Of a stretch of 64,000 bases of DNA, positions 26,499-36,505 are shown in pieces (the first letter of the stretch is position 1; the number at the start of each line of letters is the position of its first letter). The position numbers and the translations under genes were made by a program. The DNA is taken from assembly GCA_938005475.1 (NCBI GenBank), contig CALLNY010000018.1, forward strand, positions 1-64,000. Direction: 5' to 3'. Under the pieces are notes generated by a model, which saw only the letters and a list, made by a program, of their open reading frames with translations, was not told where the DNA came from and searched no databases. The DNA comes from an uncultured Bacteroidia bacterium (GTDB lineage Bacteria > Bacteroidota > Bacteroidia > J057 > CALLMJ01).

Positions 26499-27566
26499 AT
26501 GTTTTATTATTCTCATATCGAACTTTCTTTTTTTAGAGGTTTTGAAAACTTAAAATTAGAACTTCCCAATGATTTTATTTTGATTTATGGTAACAACGGC
26601 TCCGGTAAAACCAACTTTTTAGAAGCTATTAACCTTTTATCTTTAACTAAAAGTTTTAGACCCGTAACAGACAAAGAACTTACTCATTGGAATCAAGATT
26701 TCTATTTTGTTCATGCAGAAATTAAAAACCATCCTTTGCTAACAAAAATTAGTTGTAACTACTTGAAAAATAAAGGAAAAAAAATATTTCATAATGATAA
26801 CCCCATACAAAAATTCTCCACTCATATTGGGCTTTTACCTTGTGTCTCATTAACTCCAGATGATAGTGATATCATTAAGGACTCCGCAAAAAGACGAAAA
26901 TGGTTTAATTTATTATTCTCCCAAGGGGACAAAGAATACTTAAATACGCTCCAAAAATATGAAAATGCTTTACAACAAAGAAATATTCTCTTAAAATCAG
27001 AAAAGCCTTTTAAAGAACTAGAACCTTGGACTTACCAGCTTTGTCTCTATGGAAAAATCCTCCTACACAAAAGAAAATTGTATTTTGAAAAACTATTTAA
27101 AATTTATTCACAAATTCATGAAGCATTAGGAGCCTGGGACGTTAGTAAATTTCTTTACGCCCCAAACTGCGATTATGAAAATATCAATCAAGCTATAACC
27201 CATTATGAAAAACATTTAAAAACAGATTACTTATACGGGTTCACTACTATTGGAGCTCACAAAGATAATGTTCAATTTTTGATTGATGACCAACCCCTAA
27301 AACATTTCGGCTCACAAGGTCAACAAAAAACTTTCATCATCAACCTAAAACTAGCCGAATATGAGTTCCTATCAAACCATCAAAAAGCCCCTATTCTACT
27401 CTTAGACGATGTATTTGAAAAATTAGACAAACAAAGAATAGCTGTGATCGCTGAATTTTTGCATTCCCACCAAAAAGGACAAATCCTTGTAACTCATCCT
27501 CAATTCCTTGATTTTCATTTTAAACATTTTAGATTACAAATACAAAATCACCAAATTATTTTATGA
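26499..27566 (+). CDS. recF: DNA replication and repair protein RecF
   Basis: SMC-like ATPase of the RecFOR pathway, which loads RecA on gapped DNA. Walker A is YGNNGSGKTNFLEAI (about residues 30-44), the signature region is GSQGQQKTFIINLKLAEYE, and Walker B/D-loop is PILLLDDVFEKLDKQR. The length of about 355 residues is standard. The track uses a TTG at 26496; the ATG one codon later is preferred. It has its own promoter box over the scpA stop. The dnaA/dnaN/gyrB neighbourhood usual for recF in other phyla is not seen here. Confidence 0.96.
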   Translation: MFYYSHIELSFFRGFENLKLELPNDFILIYGNNGSGKTNFLEAINLLSLTKSFRPVTDKELTHWNQDFYFVHAEIKNHPLLTKISCNYLKNKGKKIFHNDNPIQKFSTHIGLLPCVSLTPDDSDIIKDSAKRRKWFNLLFSQGDKEYLNTLQKYENALQQRNILLKSEKPFKELEPWTYQLCLYGKILLHKRKLYFEKLFKIYSQIHEALGAWDVSKFLYAPNCDYENINQAITHYEKHLKTDYLYGFTTIGAHKDNVQFLIDDQPLKHFGSQGQQKTFIINLKLAEYEFLSNHQKAPILLLDDVFEKLDKQRIAVIAEFLHSHQKGQILVTHPQFLDFHFKHFRLQIQNHQIIL

Positions 27567-27574
27567 AACTTTTG

Positions 27575-27582
27575 TATTTTTG
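27575..27582 (+). promoter_or_regulatory. Predicted -7 promoter box TATTTTTG (manC)
   Basis: TATTTTTG 17 bases upstream of ATG 27600. It begins only eight bases after the recF stop. Confidence 0.6.
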
Positions 27583-27599
27583 CCAACCTATTGCAAACA

Positions 27600-28685
27600 A
27601 TGAAAGATAATTTCTATGGATTGATTATGGCAGGAGGTGTAGGAAGCCGATTCTGGCCTATGAGTAGACAAAACTACCCCAAACAGTTTATTGATGTACT
27701 AAATTGTGGTAAAACTTTAATCCAAATGACCTACCAACGATTATCCCGTTTCTTAAATCCCCAAAACATCTTGATTGTTACCAACTCCGAATATATTACC
27801 TTAATAAAAGAACAGCTACCCCATTTCCCCGAAGAAAATATTTTATCAGAGCCCGTCGGTAGAAATACTGCTCCTTGTATTGCTTATGGTTGTTTTAAAA
27901 TTCAAAAAATAAACCCTAATGCCACTGTGCTAGTTTGTCCCTCCGACCATCTCATCCTCGATGAAATTCGTTTCCAAAATATAATTTTTCATTCTTTTCA
28001 AATCGTTAGCCAGAATTCTATCATTATGACCCTCGGCATTGTGCCTACAAGACCCGACACCGGTTACGGTTACATCCAATTTGAAGAAGATAATATCCAA
28101 ACCCCCTACCACAAAGTTAAATCTTTTACAGAAAAGCCTAGTTTAGAAATTGCAGAATATTTTCTGAACTCAGGAGAGTATTTATGGAATAGCGGTATAT
28201 TTATAGCCTCGGTTAATCATTTTATCCAAGAATTTAAAACTTACTTGCCTGATATCTATGAAATTTTTTCTCAAATTCAACAGGATATGTTGACCCCCCA
28301 TGAAATTTCTCAAGTAAATGAAGCTTATCTCAAATGCCCCAATATTTCCATAGACTATGGTATCATGGAAAAAACAGAAAACGTATATGTTTATCCCTCA
28401 GATTTTGGATGGTCTGATTTAGGAACTTGGGCCTCCTTATATGAACACATTCCATTAGACAAAAACCACAACGCCTTACAAGGCAATATTTTACTCTTTA
28501 ACTCCCATCACAACTTGATTAACAATAAAACCCCCAATAAAATTGTAGTTATTGAAGGACTTGACAATTACATCGTGGTAGATACCACTGATGTCTTGTT
28601 AATTTGTAAAAAAAATCATGAACAATTCATCAAAGAAGTAGTAAACCAACTTAAAAAAGAAAGAAATTATGAATCCTATTTATAG
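27600..28685 (+). CDS. manC: Mannose-1-phosphate guanylyltransferase
   Basis: Makes GDP-mannose from mannose-1-phosphate and GTP for glycan synthesis. The nucleotidyltransferase signature is MAGGVGSRFWPMSRQNYPKQF at the N-terminus, followed by SEPVGRNTAPCIAYG, VLVCPSDHLI (metal Asp), GYGYIQFEED and SFTEKPSLEIA. Length is about 361 residues, the short form without the phosphomannose isomerase domain of bifunctional AlgA/ManC; an isomerase of the PGI/PMI family is encoded at 5.5 kb. The track's TTG start at 27591 is replaced by the ATG three codons downstream. Its 3' end overlaps the redoxin gene by 17 bases. Confidence 0.95.
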   Translation: MKDNFYGLIMAGGVGSRFWPMSRQNYPKQFIDVLNCGKTLIQMTYQRLSRFLNPQNILIVTNSEYITLIKEQLPHFPEENILSEPVGRNTAPCIAYGCFKIQKINPNATVLVCPSDHLILDEIRFQNIIFHSFQIVSQNSIIMTLGIVPTRPDTGYGYIQFEEDNIQTPYHKVKSFTEKPSLEIAEYFLNSGEYLWNSGIFIASVNHFIQEFKTYLPDIYEIFSQIQQDMLTPHEISQVNEAYLKCPNISIDYGIMEKTENVYVYPSDFGWSDLGTWASLYEHIPLDKNHNALQGNILLFNSHHNLINNKTPNKIVVIEGLDNYIVVDTTDVLLICKKNHEQFIKEVVNQLKKERNYESYL

Positions 28686-29244
28686 CATAGCTTTATTTAG
28701 CTTGATATACCATTGGGGACTATCTCAACCAACTAAAGGTCAAAAAGTTCAAAATATTCATACCGTAACTACTTCCATTGAAGAATTCGATTTATATGAA
28801 AAATCTAAAAATCAACCCATTTTACTTATTTTTTACAGAGGTTTTTATTCTCAATCTTGTAATAAATTCTTAAAAAATCTTGCTCACATACAATCTTTAC
28901 TTGATGAAAAAAACGTTTTGACCGTTGTTGTAACTCCTGACAGCCCTCAAAACATAGAGAAAGCCCGACAAAAGTTTTTAAATTCCTCACAAAAATATAT
29001 TTTTATCCATGATTATAACTGTAAGATTATGCAGGATTATAAAGTAGATATACAAATTGCAAAATCTAAAGAAAATTTTTATAAGATTAGTGGGTTTGCG
29101 AATAATAAAAATTATTTCATTTTACCCATGTCCTCTACAATCCTAATAGACCATAATCAGACGGTGGTGTATGCTTATCATTCTAAAAACCCAAGGAAAA
29201 GACCCAGCATCAAAACGCTATCTGATGAAATAAGTAAACTATAA
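28669..29244 (+). CDS. Exported AhpC/TSA-like redoxin with altered active site
   Basis: A 191-residue thioredoxin-fold protein with a weak signal peptide (MNPIYSIALFSLIYHWGLSQP). The segment PILLIFYRGFYSQSCNKFLKNL sits where peroxiredoxin-like proteins have RGxWCPYC; here only the second cysteine position (QSC) is kept, so a single-cysteine mechanism or loss of redox activity is possible. VVVTPDSPQNIEKARQKFL and a late STILIDHNQTVVYAY strand match the rest of the fold. It starts 17 bases inside manC and is likely translationally coupled. Its biochemical role is unproven. Confidence 0.72.
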   Translation: MNPIYSIALFSLIYHWGLSQPTKGQKVQNIHTVTTSIEEFDLYEKSKNQPILLIFYRGFYSQSCNKFLKNLAHIQSLLDEKNVLTVVVTPDSPQNIEKARQKFLNSSQKYIFIHDYNCKIMQDYKVDIQIAKSKENFYKISGFANNKNYFILPMSSTILIDHNQTVVYAYHSKNPRKRPSIKTLSDEISKL

Positions 29245-29284
29245 AGTTTTAATTATATAAGAACAGGTTTATAAAAGAATTAAG

Positions 29285-29292
29285 TAATTTTG
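29285..29292 (+). promoter_or_regulatory. Predicted -7 promoter box TAATTTTG (yebC)
   Basis: TAATTTTG 15 bases upstream of the yebC ATG, with the A-rich leader tagcatcaaaagaaa. Confidence 0.6.
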
Positions 29293-29307
29293 TAGCATCA
29301 AAAGAAA

Positions 29308-30054
29308 ATGGGAAGAGCATTTGAATATCGAAAAGAGAGAAAATTTAAGCGATGGGCGGCAATGTCTAAAGCCTTTACAAGGATTGGTAAAGAAATTATG
29401 ATAGCGGTAAAAGCAGGAGGTCCTAATCCCGATACTAACTCAAGATTGAGAATTGCTATTCAAAACGCAAAAGGAGTAAATATGCCCAAAGCGAATATTG
29501 AAAACGCTATTAAAAAAGCTTCCGCAAAAGACTATGAAGATTATGATGAAGTGTTATATGAAGGATACGGACCGGGCGGCGTCGCAATCTTAATTGAAAC
29601 CGCTACCAATAACACCACAAGAACCGTCGCTAATCTTCGTTCTTACTTCAATAAATTTGATGGAAGCCTCGCAACTTCAGGCTCGGTAAGTTTTTTGTTT
29701 AACCATCTCGGTGTGTTTACTATCCCTAAATCTCAAATTAAAAATATTGAAGAATTTGAGCTTGCTATGATTGATGCTGGGGCAGAAGATATCGAAATGG
29801 ACGACGAAAACTGTATTGTTACTTGCCCCTTTGAACAGTTCGGACCTATCAGTGCTAAACTAGAAGAATTAAAAATTGAACCCGAAGAATCTGTATTGAA
29901 TTGGTTCCCCGTAAATCAAGTATCTATAACAGGAGATAACGCAATGAAATTAGTGAAACTCTTAAAAAAAATTGAAGAAGACGATGACGTCCAAAAAGTT
30001 TATGCTAATTACGAAATGACCGATGAAATCGCTCAACTTTTTGATAACCAATAA
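29308..30054 (+). CDS. yebC: YebC/PmpR family protein (TACO1-type)
   Basis: A 248-residue member of the YebC/PmpR/TACO1 family, three-domain proteins reported as DNA-binding regulators and, more recently for some members, as ribosome-associated factors that relieve stalling at proline stretches. The signature [29 protein letters not shown] and [31 protein letters not shown] are intact. The family's common GHSKW start is replaced by [15 protein letters not shown], as in the Bacteroidota form. The acyl-CoA carboxylase gene begins two bases after its stop. Confidence 0.95.
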   Translation: MGRAFEYRKERKFKRWAAMSKAFTRIGKEIMIAVKAGGPNPDTNSRLRIAIQNAKGVNMPKANIENAIKKASAKDYEDYDEVLYEGYGPGGVAILIETATNNTTRTVANLRSYFNKFDGSLATSGSVSFLFNHLGVFTIPKSQIKNIEEFELAMIDAGAEDIEMDDENCIVTCPFEQFGPISAKLEELKIEPEESVLNWFPVNQVSITGDNAMKLVKLLKKIEEDDDVQKVYANYEMTDEIAQLFDNQ

Positions 30055-30056
30055 TT

Positions 30057-31601
30057 ATGGAAACCCCAGAAGAAAAATTACTAAGAAAAAGAAGTGAAGC
30101 TTTGTTAGGCGGTGGAAAAGAACGCATCGAAGCTCAACATAAAAAAGGAAAATTAACCGCTCGTGAACGTATAGAATTACTATTAGACAAAGGTAGTTTC
30201 CAAGAAATTGGCGCTTTTGTTACGCATCGCTCTAACGAATTTGGTTTAGATAAACAAAAATATTTAGGAGATGGTGTCGTTACAGGTTACGGAACCATTG
30301 ATGGTAGAGAAGTATTTATTTTTTCGCAGGATTTTACCATTTTTGGTGGTTCATTATCGGAAACGTTTGCAGAAAAAATATGTAAAATCATGGATTTAGC
30401 AATGAAAGTAGGGGCACCTGTAATCGGCTTAAATGACTCAGGCGGTGCAAGAATTCAAGAAGGCGTTGTCTCATTAGCAGGCTATGCAGACATTTTTTAC
30501 CGTAACACAATGGCTTCTGGTGTAATTCCCCAAATCTCAGCCATCATGGGACCTTGTGCTGGTGGTGCCGTATATTCTCCCGCTATAACCGATTTCATTT
30601 TAATGGTAGAAAATACTTCCTACATGTTCGTTACCGGACCGAACGTAGTGAAAACCGTTACAAATGAAACCGTTACCTCGGAAGAATTAGGTGGTGCAAT
30701 GACGCATGCCACAAAGTCCGGCGTAACTCATTTCGCACTCCCAAATGAAATGGAATGTATTCAACACATTAAAAAACTCCTTTCTTATATCCCCCAAAAT
30801 TGTGAAGAAACTACTCCTTGGGTTCCTTACAATGATAGTATGTACCCTGATGCCTCCAATATTGATAATATCATCCCTGATAATCCTAATTTACCTTATG
30901 ACATCAAACAAGTGATACACGCTATCTGTGATAAAGATAGTTTTTTTGAAGTTCACAAAGATTTTGCGGAAAATATTGTAGTAGGATTTGCAAGATTAGA
31001 AGGTAGAGCCATAGGCATTGTAGCCAATCAGCCTGCCGTTTTAGCTGGTTGTTTAGATATAAAAGCCTCTCAAAAAGCCGCACGATTTGTAAGATTTTGT
31101 GATTGTTTCAATATCCCGTTACTTACTTTGGTAGATGTGCCAGGCTTTCTTCCTGGTACAGACCAAGAATGGAACGCTATTATTACCAATGGTGCTAAAC
31201 TGTTATACGCTTTCTCTGAAGCAACCGTTCCGAGAATTACGGTCATTACACGAAAAGCTTATGGCGGTGCTTATGATGTGATGAACTCCAAACATATTGG
31301 TTGCGATTTAAATTTTGCTTGGCCAAAAGCAGAAATTGCAGTAATGGGAGCCAAAGGTGCCGCTGAAATTATCTTCAAAAAAGAAATTGAAACCGCTGAT
31401 AATCCCGCCCAAAAATTCGCAGAAAAAGAACAGGAGTATCTACGTAAATTCGCAAACCCTTACCGAGCCGCTAACAGAGGCTTTGTAGATGAAGTTATAT
31501 TCCCTCACGAAACCCGTCAAAAACTCATTCAAGGCTTCAAATTTTTAGAAAATAAAGCCGTTAAAAATCCAAGAAAAAAACACGGTAATATCCCTCTTTA
31601 A
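30057..31601 (+). CDS. Acyl-CoA carboxylase beta subunit (propionyl/methylmalonyl-CoA type)
   Basis: Carboxyltransferase subunit of a biotin-dependent acyl-CoA carboxylase or decarboxylase, 514 residues. The N-terminal half has [22 protein letters not shown] and the acyl-CoA pocket [12 protein letters not shown] and [12 protein letters not shown]; the C-terminal half has [15 protein letters not shown] and [17 protein letters not shown]. The pattern fits PccB/MmdA rather than AccD because there is no zinc ribbon. It is the source or sink of methylmalonyl-CoA in propionate metabolism. The biotin carboxylase (alpha) and biotin carrier are not in the window. It is co-transcribed with yebC. Confidence 0.93.
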   Translation: METPEEKLLRKRSEALLGGGKERIEAQHKKGKLTARERIELLLDKGSFQEIGAFVTHRSNEFGLDKQKYLGDGVVTGYGTIDGREVFIFSQDFTIFGGSLSETFAEKICKIMDLAMKVGAPVIGLNDSGGARIQEGVVSLAGYADIFYRNTMASGVIPQISAIMGPCAGGAVYSPAITDFILMVENTSYMFVTGPNVVKTVTNETVTSEELGGAMTHATKSGVTHFALPNEMECIQHIKKLLSYIPQNCEETTPWVPYNDSMYPDASNIDNIIPDNPNLPYDIKQVIHAICDKDSFFEVHKDFAENIVVGFARLEGRAIGIVANQPAVLAGCLDIKASQKAARFVRFCDCFNIPLLTLVDVPGFLPGTDQEWNAIITNGAKLLYAFSEATVPRITVITRKAYGGAYDVMNSKHIGCDLNFAWPKAEIAVMGAKGAAEIIFKKEIETADNPAQKFAEKEQEYLRKFANPYRAANRGFVDEVIFPHETRQKLIQGFKFLENKAVKNPRKKHGNIPL

Positions 31602-31644
31602 TACCCCAAAGCTTCCCATAAAATTTTAGAATTAATTTTTCGTA

Positions 31645-31652
31645 TATCTTTG
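31645..31652 (+). promoter_or_regulatory. Predicted -7 promoter box TATCTTTG
   Basis: TATCTTTG ten bases before the ATG of the FAD oxidoreductase gene. Confidence 0.6.
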
Positions 31653-31662
31653 CATCACGCTA

Positions 31663-33102
31663 ATGAAGGTTATTGTTATTGGTGCTGGACCCGCAGGGCT
31701 TACTGCCGCCTATCAACTTTCTAAAAATCTAGGAAAAAAAATTCATTCCATCAAGCTTTTTGAAGCAAATGACCGAGTTGGGGGAATGTCTGCTTCGCTT
31801 AAATTATGGAACCAAATCGTAGATTTAGGACCTCATCGCTTCTTCAGTAATGACAAAAAAGTAAATCAATTTTGGTTAGAAATCGCTGGAAATGAATATG
31901 ATATGGTAAACCGTTTAACCCGAATTTATTACAACGGTAAATTTTTTTACTATCCTTTGAAAGCTTGGAATGCCCTTACAAATTTGGGTTTGGGAGAAGC
32001 CTCTCGCTGTTTATTAAGTTATTTGCATAGCAAAATAGATTTATACCCCACCAAAGAAAAAAACTTCGAAGCCTGGGTAACGAAAAGATTTGGAAAACGC
32101 TTATATGAAATCTTTTTTAAAACTTACACCGAAAAACTCTGGGGAATTCCCTGTGAAGAACTAGATGCAGATTTCGCCGCACAACGTATCAAAAAATTAT
32201 CCCTCTCCGAAGCTATTTTCAATGCCTTGAATATCACTAACAAAAATAAACATAAAACTTTGGTAGATCAGTTTGCATATCCTTTCTATGGTACAGGCTC
32301 AATTTACGAAAAAATGAAATCTAAATACGAACAGAACGGTGGGCAAATCTTTCTCAAAACTCCCGTCAAAAATGTTATCGTTGAAGATTATCAAGTCAAA
32401 GGAGTACAATTACAAAATGAGCAAATCCATTCTGCTGATATAGTAATTTCTTCCATGCCGCTCTCCATTATGGTAGAACAATTACCGCAACTACCCGAAG
32501 ACATTCGTTTAAAAGTAAAGAAATTAAAATATAGAAATACCATTTTAGTATATTTAAATGTTCCATCCCAAAATATCTTCCCTGACCAATGGATTTATAT
32601 CCACGACCCTCAACTTCAAACAGGAAGAATAACGAATTTTCGTAATTGGTTACCTACATTATGCGGAGAAGAGAAATCCAGTATCTTAACTATGGAGTAC
32701 TGGTCTTATGAACAAGATACATTATGGACATTATCTGAAAATGAACTCATTGCGTTAGCTAAAAAAGAATTATTCCAGACAGGTTTAGTCCCCTCCAATA
32801 TAGTTATTAACGAAGGCAAAGTTATAAAATTAAAAAATTCCTATCCGGTCTATTTTCGCAATTACAAAGCCATTTTAGAACCTATACAGTCTTTTTTATC
32901 ACGTATCCCTAATTTATATGCCATTGGCAGATATGGAACTTATAAATATAATAATCAAGACCATAGCATCTTAATGGGCTTACTTACAGTTGAGAATATC
33001 ATTGAAGGAAAACAACATAACCTCTGGAAAATCAATACAGATTATGATAACTATCAAGAGAAATCCATCATAACCAAAACAGGGTTACGAATAGAAGACT
33101 AA
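31663..33102 (+). CDS. FAD-dependent oxidoreductase, protoporphyrinogen-oxidase/UDP-Gal mutase-like
   Basis: A 479-residue flavoprotein. The N-terminal dinucleotide motif is VIVIGAGPAGLTAAYQL, followed by the ADP-ribose glutamate (FEANDRVGGMS) and DLGPHRFFS, a segment typical of the amine-oxidase-like family that includes protoporphyrinogen oxidase homologues and UDP-galactopyranose mutases. The C-terminal FAD-binding stretch is LYAIGRYGTYKYNNQDHS. Such genes in Bacteroidota often accompany glycan genes and may act on nucleotide sugars or lipid-linked sugars; the substrate cannot be set from sequence. It ends two bases before the convergent TSUP transporter. Confidence 0.82.
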   Translation: MKVIVIGAGPAGLTAAYQLSKNLGKKIHSIKLFEANDRVGGMSASLKLWNQIVDLGPHRFFSNDKKVNQFWLEIAGNEYDMVNRLTRIYYNGKFFYYPLKAWNALTNLGLGEASRCLLSYLHSKIDLYPTKEKNFEAWVTKRFGKRLYEIFFKTYTEKLWGIPCEELDADFAAQRIKKLSLSEAIFNALNITNKNKHKTLVDQFAYPFYGTGSIYEKMKSKYEQNGGQIFLKTPVKNVIVEDYQVKGVQLQNEQIHSADIVISSMPLSIMVEQLPQLPEDIRLKVKKLKYRNTILVYLNVPSQNIFPDQWIYIHDPQLQTGRITNFRNWLPTLCGEEKSSILTMEYWSYEQDTLWTLSENELIALAKKELFQTGLVPSNIVINEGKVIKLKNSYPVYFRNYKAILEPIQSFLSRIPNLYAIGRYGTYKYNNQDHSILMGLLTVENIIEGKQHNLWKINTDYDNYQEKSIITKTGLRIED

Positions 33103-33104
33103 TT

Positions 33105-33902
33105 TTATTGCATAAAGATTTCTTTCCATATAATGAAAACTCCCATAACCAATACAAAATAACCAAAGGCAGGTTTTAATTGATTTCCATTGATTTTTTT
33201 TGAGAAGTAAGTTCCAATAAATATTCCTATTACAGAAAACACCGATACAGTGATTAAGAAAGTCCATGGAATACTACTAAAATTTTCTCCAAGAAAACCA
33301 ATCAACGATTTTAATGCAATAATTACTAGCGAAGTTCCAATTGCTACTTTCATTTCTAACCCTGCAACGACAACGAGTGCTGGAATAATTAAGAAGCCTC
33401 CACCCGCTCCAACCAATCCCGTTAAAACACCAACGATACTTCCCTCCATGAAAGGAAGAACATTTTTTATTAGTGGCGATAGTTCGTGAGTAATTTTATT
33501 CTGTTTTTTTGATGGTTTAATCATGGAATAAGAAGCTAATATCATTAAAACCGCAAACAAAAGCATTAAAAAAATACTTTTTGTAAGTTCAAAACTCCCT
33601 ATTTTCATGATTTGATTAGGAATACCAGGAATAATCCACTTACGTGTTAAATAAACAGCAATAATAGAAGGAATACCAAATAAAATCGTAGTTCTGATAT
33701 CTACTAATTTCTGCTTAAAATAACTAATGGCTCCAACTGCGCTTGTAATTCCAACAATAAATAATGACAATGCAGTCGCTATAACAGGTTGAACCGCAAA
33801 TAAATATACCAACACAGGAACCGTTAAAATACTACCACCACCACCAATTAACCCTAAACTTACTCCAATCAATATAGACGCAAAATAACCTAATATTTCC
33901 AT
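33105..33902 (-). CDS. Sulfite exporter TauE/SafE (TSUP) family permease
   Basis: A 265-residue inner-membrane protein with about eight transmembrane helices arranged as two inverted halves. Both halves carry the family's glycine-rich loop: IGVSLGLIGGGGSILTVPVLVYLF and VGVLTGLVGAGGGFLIIPALVVVAGL. TSUP proteins export sulfite, sulfoacetate or other organosulfur anions; the substrate here is unknown. A TAACTTTG box lies eight bases before the ATG. It is a single-gene unit, divergent from the desaturase. Confidence 0.92.
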   Translation of the reverse strand: MEILGYFASILIGVSLGLIGGGGSILTVPVLVYLFAVQPVIATALSLFIVGITSAVGAISYFKQKLVDIRTTILFGIPSIIAVYLTRKWIIPGIPNQIMKIGSFELTKSIFLMLLFAVLMILASYSMIKPSKKQNKITHELSPLIKNVLPFMEGSIVGVLTGLVGAGGGFLIIPALVVVAGLEMKVAIGTSLVIIALKSLIGFLGENFSSIPWTFLITVSVFSVIGIFIGTYFSKKINGNQLKPAFGYFVLVMGVFIIWKEIFMQ

Positions 33903-33910
33903 TTTTTTTA

Positions 33911-33918
33911 CAAAGTTA
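33911..33918 (-). promoter_or_regulatory. Predicted -7 promoter box TAACTTTG (TSUP)
   Basis: Minus-strand TAACTTTG eight bases before the ATG at 33902; the expected leader is about four to five bases. Confidence 0.6.
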
Positions 33919-33981
33919 AAACCTTAACTATAAATAATATTGAAACAAAAGTTACATTGTATTTTATATTAAAAATTTTTA

Positions 33982-33989
33982 TAGCTTTG
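33982..33989 (+). promoter_or_regulatory. Predicted -7 promoter box TAGCTTTG
   Basis: TAGCTTTG 14 bases before the desaturase ATG; it probably also serves metK. Confidence 0.6.
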
Positions 33990-34003
33990 CAGAAATTTTT
34001 TAG

Positions 34004-34735
34004 ATGGCAATCTTATTATTTTTTATTGGTCATTGGTACTTATCGCTTTTTTTTCAGACCTTTTTCCATCATCGTTACGCCGCTCATAAAATGTTTACCA
34101 TGAGCAAGTTCTGGGAGAAAGTATTTTATATTGGTTCCTTTATAGCACAAGGCTCCTCTTACCTTAGCCCTTATGTATATGGAATTCTTCATAGGATGCA
34201 TCATTCTTATGCAGATACTGAAAAAGATCCACACTCCCCCAAATATACCAAAAATATTTTTGAGATGATGTGGAAAACCAAAATCATTTATAACAATATT
34301 CTTAAAGGGAAATCTATAATTGAAGAAAAATATAAAAAAGATTTACCTACATGGCATAGTTTTGATGTATTTGCAGATAACTGGATTGTACGTTTATTAT
34401 GGATACCCGTTTATTTTTTATTCTATTGGTATTTTGCGCCTCACTGGGCATGGTATAGTTTAATATTTATTCACGCCATTATGGGTCCTTTTCATGGGGC
34501 TATTATCAATTGGTTTGCTCATAAGATTGGATATATCAATTTTAAAGTAAATGATACCTCAAAAAATATAATGCCTGTTGATGTGCTAATGCTCGGTGAA
34601 GGTTATCATAACAACCATCACAGCCATCCAGGGAGAGCCAATTTTGGCATCAAATGGCACGAAATAGACCCCGTCTATCCCATCATTCTTTTACTTAATA
34701 AATTAGGTATCATACAATTGAGAAAAAAATCTTAA
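34004..34735 (+). CDS. Acyl-CoA/fatty-acid desaturase
   Basis: Membrane di-iron desaturase of 243 residues that introduces a double bond into acyl chains to control membrane fluidity. All three histidine boxes are present: HHRYAAH (residues 22-28), HRMHH (63-67) and YHNNHH near residue 205. Four transmembrane segments can be placed, at the N-terminus and around residues 125-165. The N-terminus is short, with the first histidine box starting at residue 22, as in compact Bacteroidota members. metK follows after ten bases, so the two are probably one transcript. Confidence 0.93.
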   Translation: MAILLFFIGHWYLSLFFQTFFHHRYAAHKMFTMSKFWEKVFYIGSFIAQGSSYLSPYVYGILHRMHHSYADTEKDPHSPKYTKNIFEMMWKTKIIYNNILKGKSIIEEKYKKDLPTWHSFDVFADNWIVRLLWIPVYFLFYWYFAPHWAWYSLIFIHAIMGPFHGAIINWFAHKIGYINFKVNDTSKNIMPVDVLMLGEGYHNNHHSHPGRANFGIKWHEIDPVYPIILLLNKLGIIQLRKKS

Positions 34736-34745
34736 TTAAAATATA

Positions 34746-36020
34746 ATGGCTTATTTATTCACATCTGAATCGGTTTCAGAAGGGCATCCCGATAAAGTAG
34801 CAGATCAAATATCAGATGCAGTATTAGATGCAATGCTTACTCAAGACCCTGACTCTCGTGTAGCTTGTGAAAATTTAGTAACTACGGGTTTAGTTACCAT
34901 TGCTGGCGAAATTACCACCAAAGCAACGGTAGATATCGCTGAAGTCGCAAGAGAAACTATTCGGAGAATCGGGTATACTAAATCAGAGTATATGTTTGAT
35001 GCTAATTCTTGTGGTATTATTGTAGCCGTACATCAACAATCGCCTGATATTGCTCGTGGCGTGGATGAAGGATCTGGATTAGATAAAGACCAAGGCGCCG
35101 GAGACCAAGGCATGATGTTTGGTTATGCTACCAACGAAACCCCAGAATTTATGCCTATGGCACTTGCTTTTTCGCATCGTCTCGTCAAAGAAATTGCACG
35201 TATCCGCAAAGAAGGTAAAGTAATGACTTATCTACGCCCAGACACCAAATCTCAAGTAACAATCCAATATGACGATACCGGTAAACCACAGCGCATTCAT
35301 ACAATTGTGATTTCTACGCAACATGATGAGTTTGCTTCCGACGAAGAAATGCTCGCAAAAATCCGCAAGGATATGTTAGAAATCGTTATTCCTAATGTTA
35401 TTCCTGCTAATATGTTGGATAAAGATACTATCTTTCATATCAATCCCACTGGTAAATTTGTGATTGGTGGTCCTCATGGAGATACAGGTTTAACAGGAAG
35501 AAAAATTATTGTAGACACTTATGGAGGAAAAGGTGCTCATGGTGGAGGCGCTTTTTCAGGTAAAGACCCTTCCAAAGTAGACCGCTCTGCCGCTTATGCC
35601 GCTCGCCATATCGCTAAAAACTTAGTTGCCGCAGGAGTAGCTGATGAAGTTCTTATTCAGGTCTCTTATGCTATCGGTATCGCTAAACCCATCTCTCTTT
35701 ACGTCAATACTTACGGAACTTCCAAAGTAAAATTCAATGATTATCAAATAGCAGAAAAATTAAATGCTATCTTCGATTTAAGACCTAAAGCCATCATAGA
35801 AAATCTAGGTTTAAAAAATCCTATTTACTTCCCTACTGCCGCTTATGGGCATATGGGTAGAGAATGCTATGAACAAGAGGTTACTCTAATCAAACTAGAA
35901 AGGAGTGAACATAACGGAGTAGTGACTGAATGCAGAACCCCTTACACTAAAAAAGTCAAATTCTTTCCATGGGAAGAACTTAACAAAGTTGAAGAAATTA
36001 AAAAAGTTTTTGGTTTGTAA
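34746..36020 (+). CDS. metK: S-adenosylmethionine synthase
   Basis: Forms S-adenosylmethionine from methionine and ATP. The 424-residue protein is slightly longer than the about 385 residues of E. coli MetK because of the Bacteroidota-type central insert. Signatures are [34 protein letters not shown] (nucleotide-binding GAGDQG) and [25 protein letters not shown] (the P-loop-like GGGAFSGKD). It likely shares the desaturase promoter and ends before a strong hairpin terminator at 36045. Confidence 0.98.
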   Translation: MAYLFTSESVSEGHPDKVADQISDAVLDAMLTQDPDSRVACENLVTTGLVTIAGEITTKATVDIAEVARETIRRIGYTKSEYMFDANSCGIIVAVHQQSPDIARGVDEGSGLDKDQGAGDQGMMFGYATNETPEFMPMALAFSHRLVKEIARIRKEGKVMTYLRPDTKSQVTIQYDDTGKPQRIHTIVISTQHDEFASDEEMLAKIRKDMLEIVIPNVIPANMLDKDTIFHINPTGKFVIGGPHGDTGLTGRKIIVDTYGGKGAHGGGAFSGKDPSKVDRSAAYAARHIAKNLVAAGVADEVLIQVSYAIGIAKPISLYVNTYGTSKVKFNDYQIAEKLNAIFDLRPKAIIENLGLKNPIYFPTAAYGHMGRECYEQEVTLIKLERSEHNGVVTECRTPYTKKVKFFPWEELNKVEEIKKVFGL

Positions 36021-36044
36021 GTTCATTTTGTTTCCTTTGAACAT

Positions 36045-36068
36045 AGCCGTCTTTTAAGACGGCTTTTT
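36045..36068 (+). terminator. Rho-independent terminator after metK
   Basis: AGCCGTCTT-TT-AAGACGGCT is a perfect nine-base inverted repeat followed by TTTTA. It lies 25 bases after the metK stop. Confidence 0.85.
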
Positions 36069-36214
36069 AGCTTTATTAGTATTTATTTTAGGATAATAGA
36101 ATAAATGCAAAACTCAAGCAAACGGTATTAAAAAGAATATTTTGAGATAATGAAGAAAAATACATTATTTTGAAAGTTATTTATTTGTTCATATTTTTAT
36201 ATCTTATTAGCATT

Positions 36215-36505
36215 ATGGAAAAAAGAGAATTTAAATCAAGCAGAGTTGTAGGTAGTTTTTGGTTTCCTACTAAAATGATTTTAACGGAATTCGACGTTAC
36301 ATTAGAAAAAAAATATTGGACAGGAAAAGAAGTAACAACTATAAACTATAAAAACATTGGAGCAGTGAATATTAAATCAGGATTAATATACGGCGACATT
36401 CTCATTGAAAGTACAGGGGGGCAAACCATTGAAGCGAAAGGATTTAGCAATTCTGACTTAATTACCATAAAAGAAATCATTGATGAAGGTAGGAGAAGAT
36501 CCTAA
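36215..36505 (+). CDS. Small PH-domain-like protein
   Basis: The track begins at a TTG (36170); the ATG at 36215 (MEKREFKSSRVVGSFWFP) is preferred and gives about 96 residues. The sequence FPTKMILTEFDVTLEKKYWTGKEVTTINYKNIGAVNIKSG followed by ILIESTGGQTIEAKGFSNSDLITIKEIID is the seven-strand plus C-terminal helix pattern of bacterial PH-like (YdbS/YdbT or SHOCT-associated) domains. No membrane helix remains once the short start is used. Its end overlaps hemW by about 23 bases, suggesting coupling. Function unknown. Confidence 0.7.
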   Translation: MEKREFKSSRVVGSFWFPTKMILTEFDVTLEKKYWTGKEVTTINYKNIGAVNIKSGLIYGDILIESTGGQTIEAKGFSNSDLITIKEIIDEGRRRS

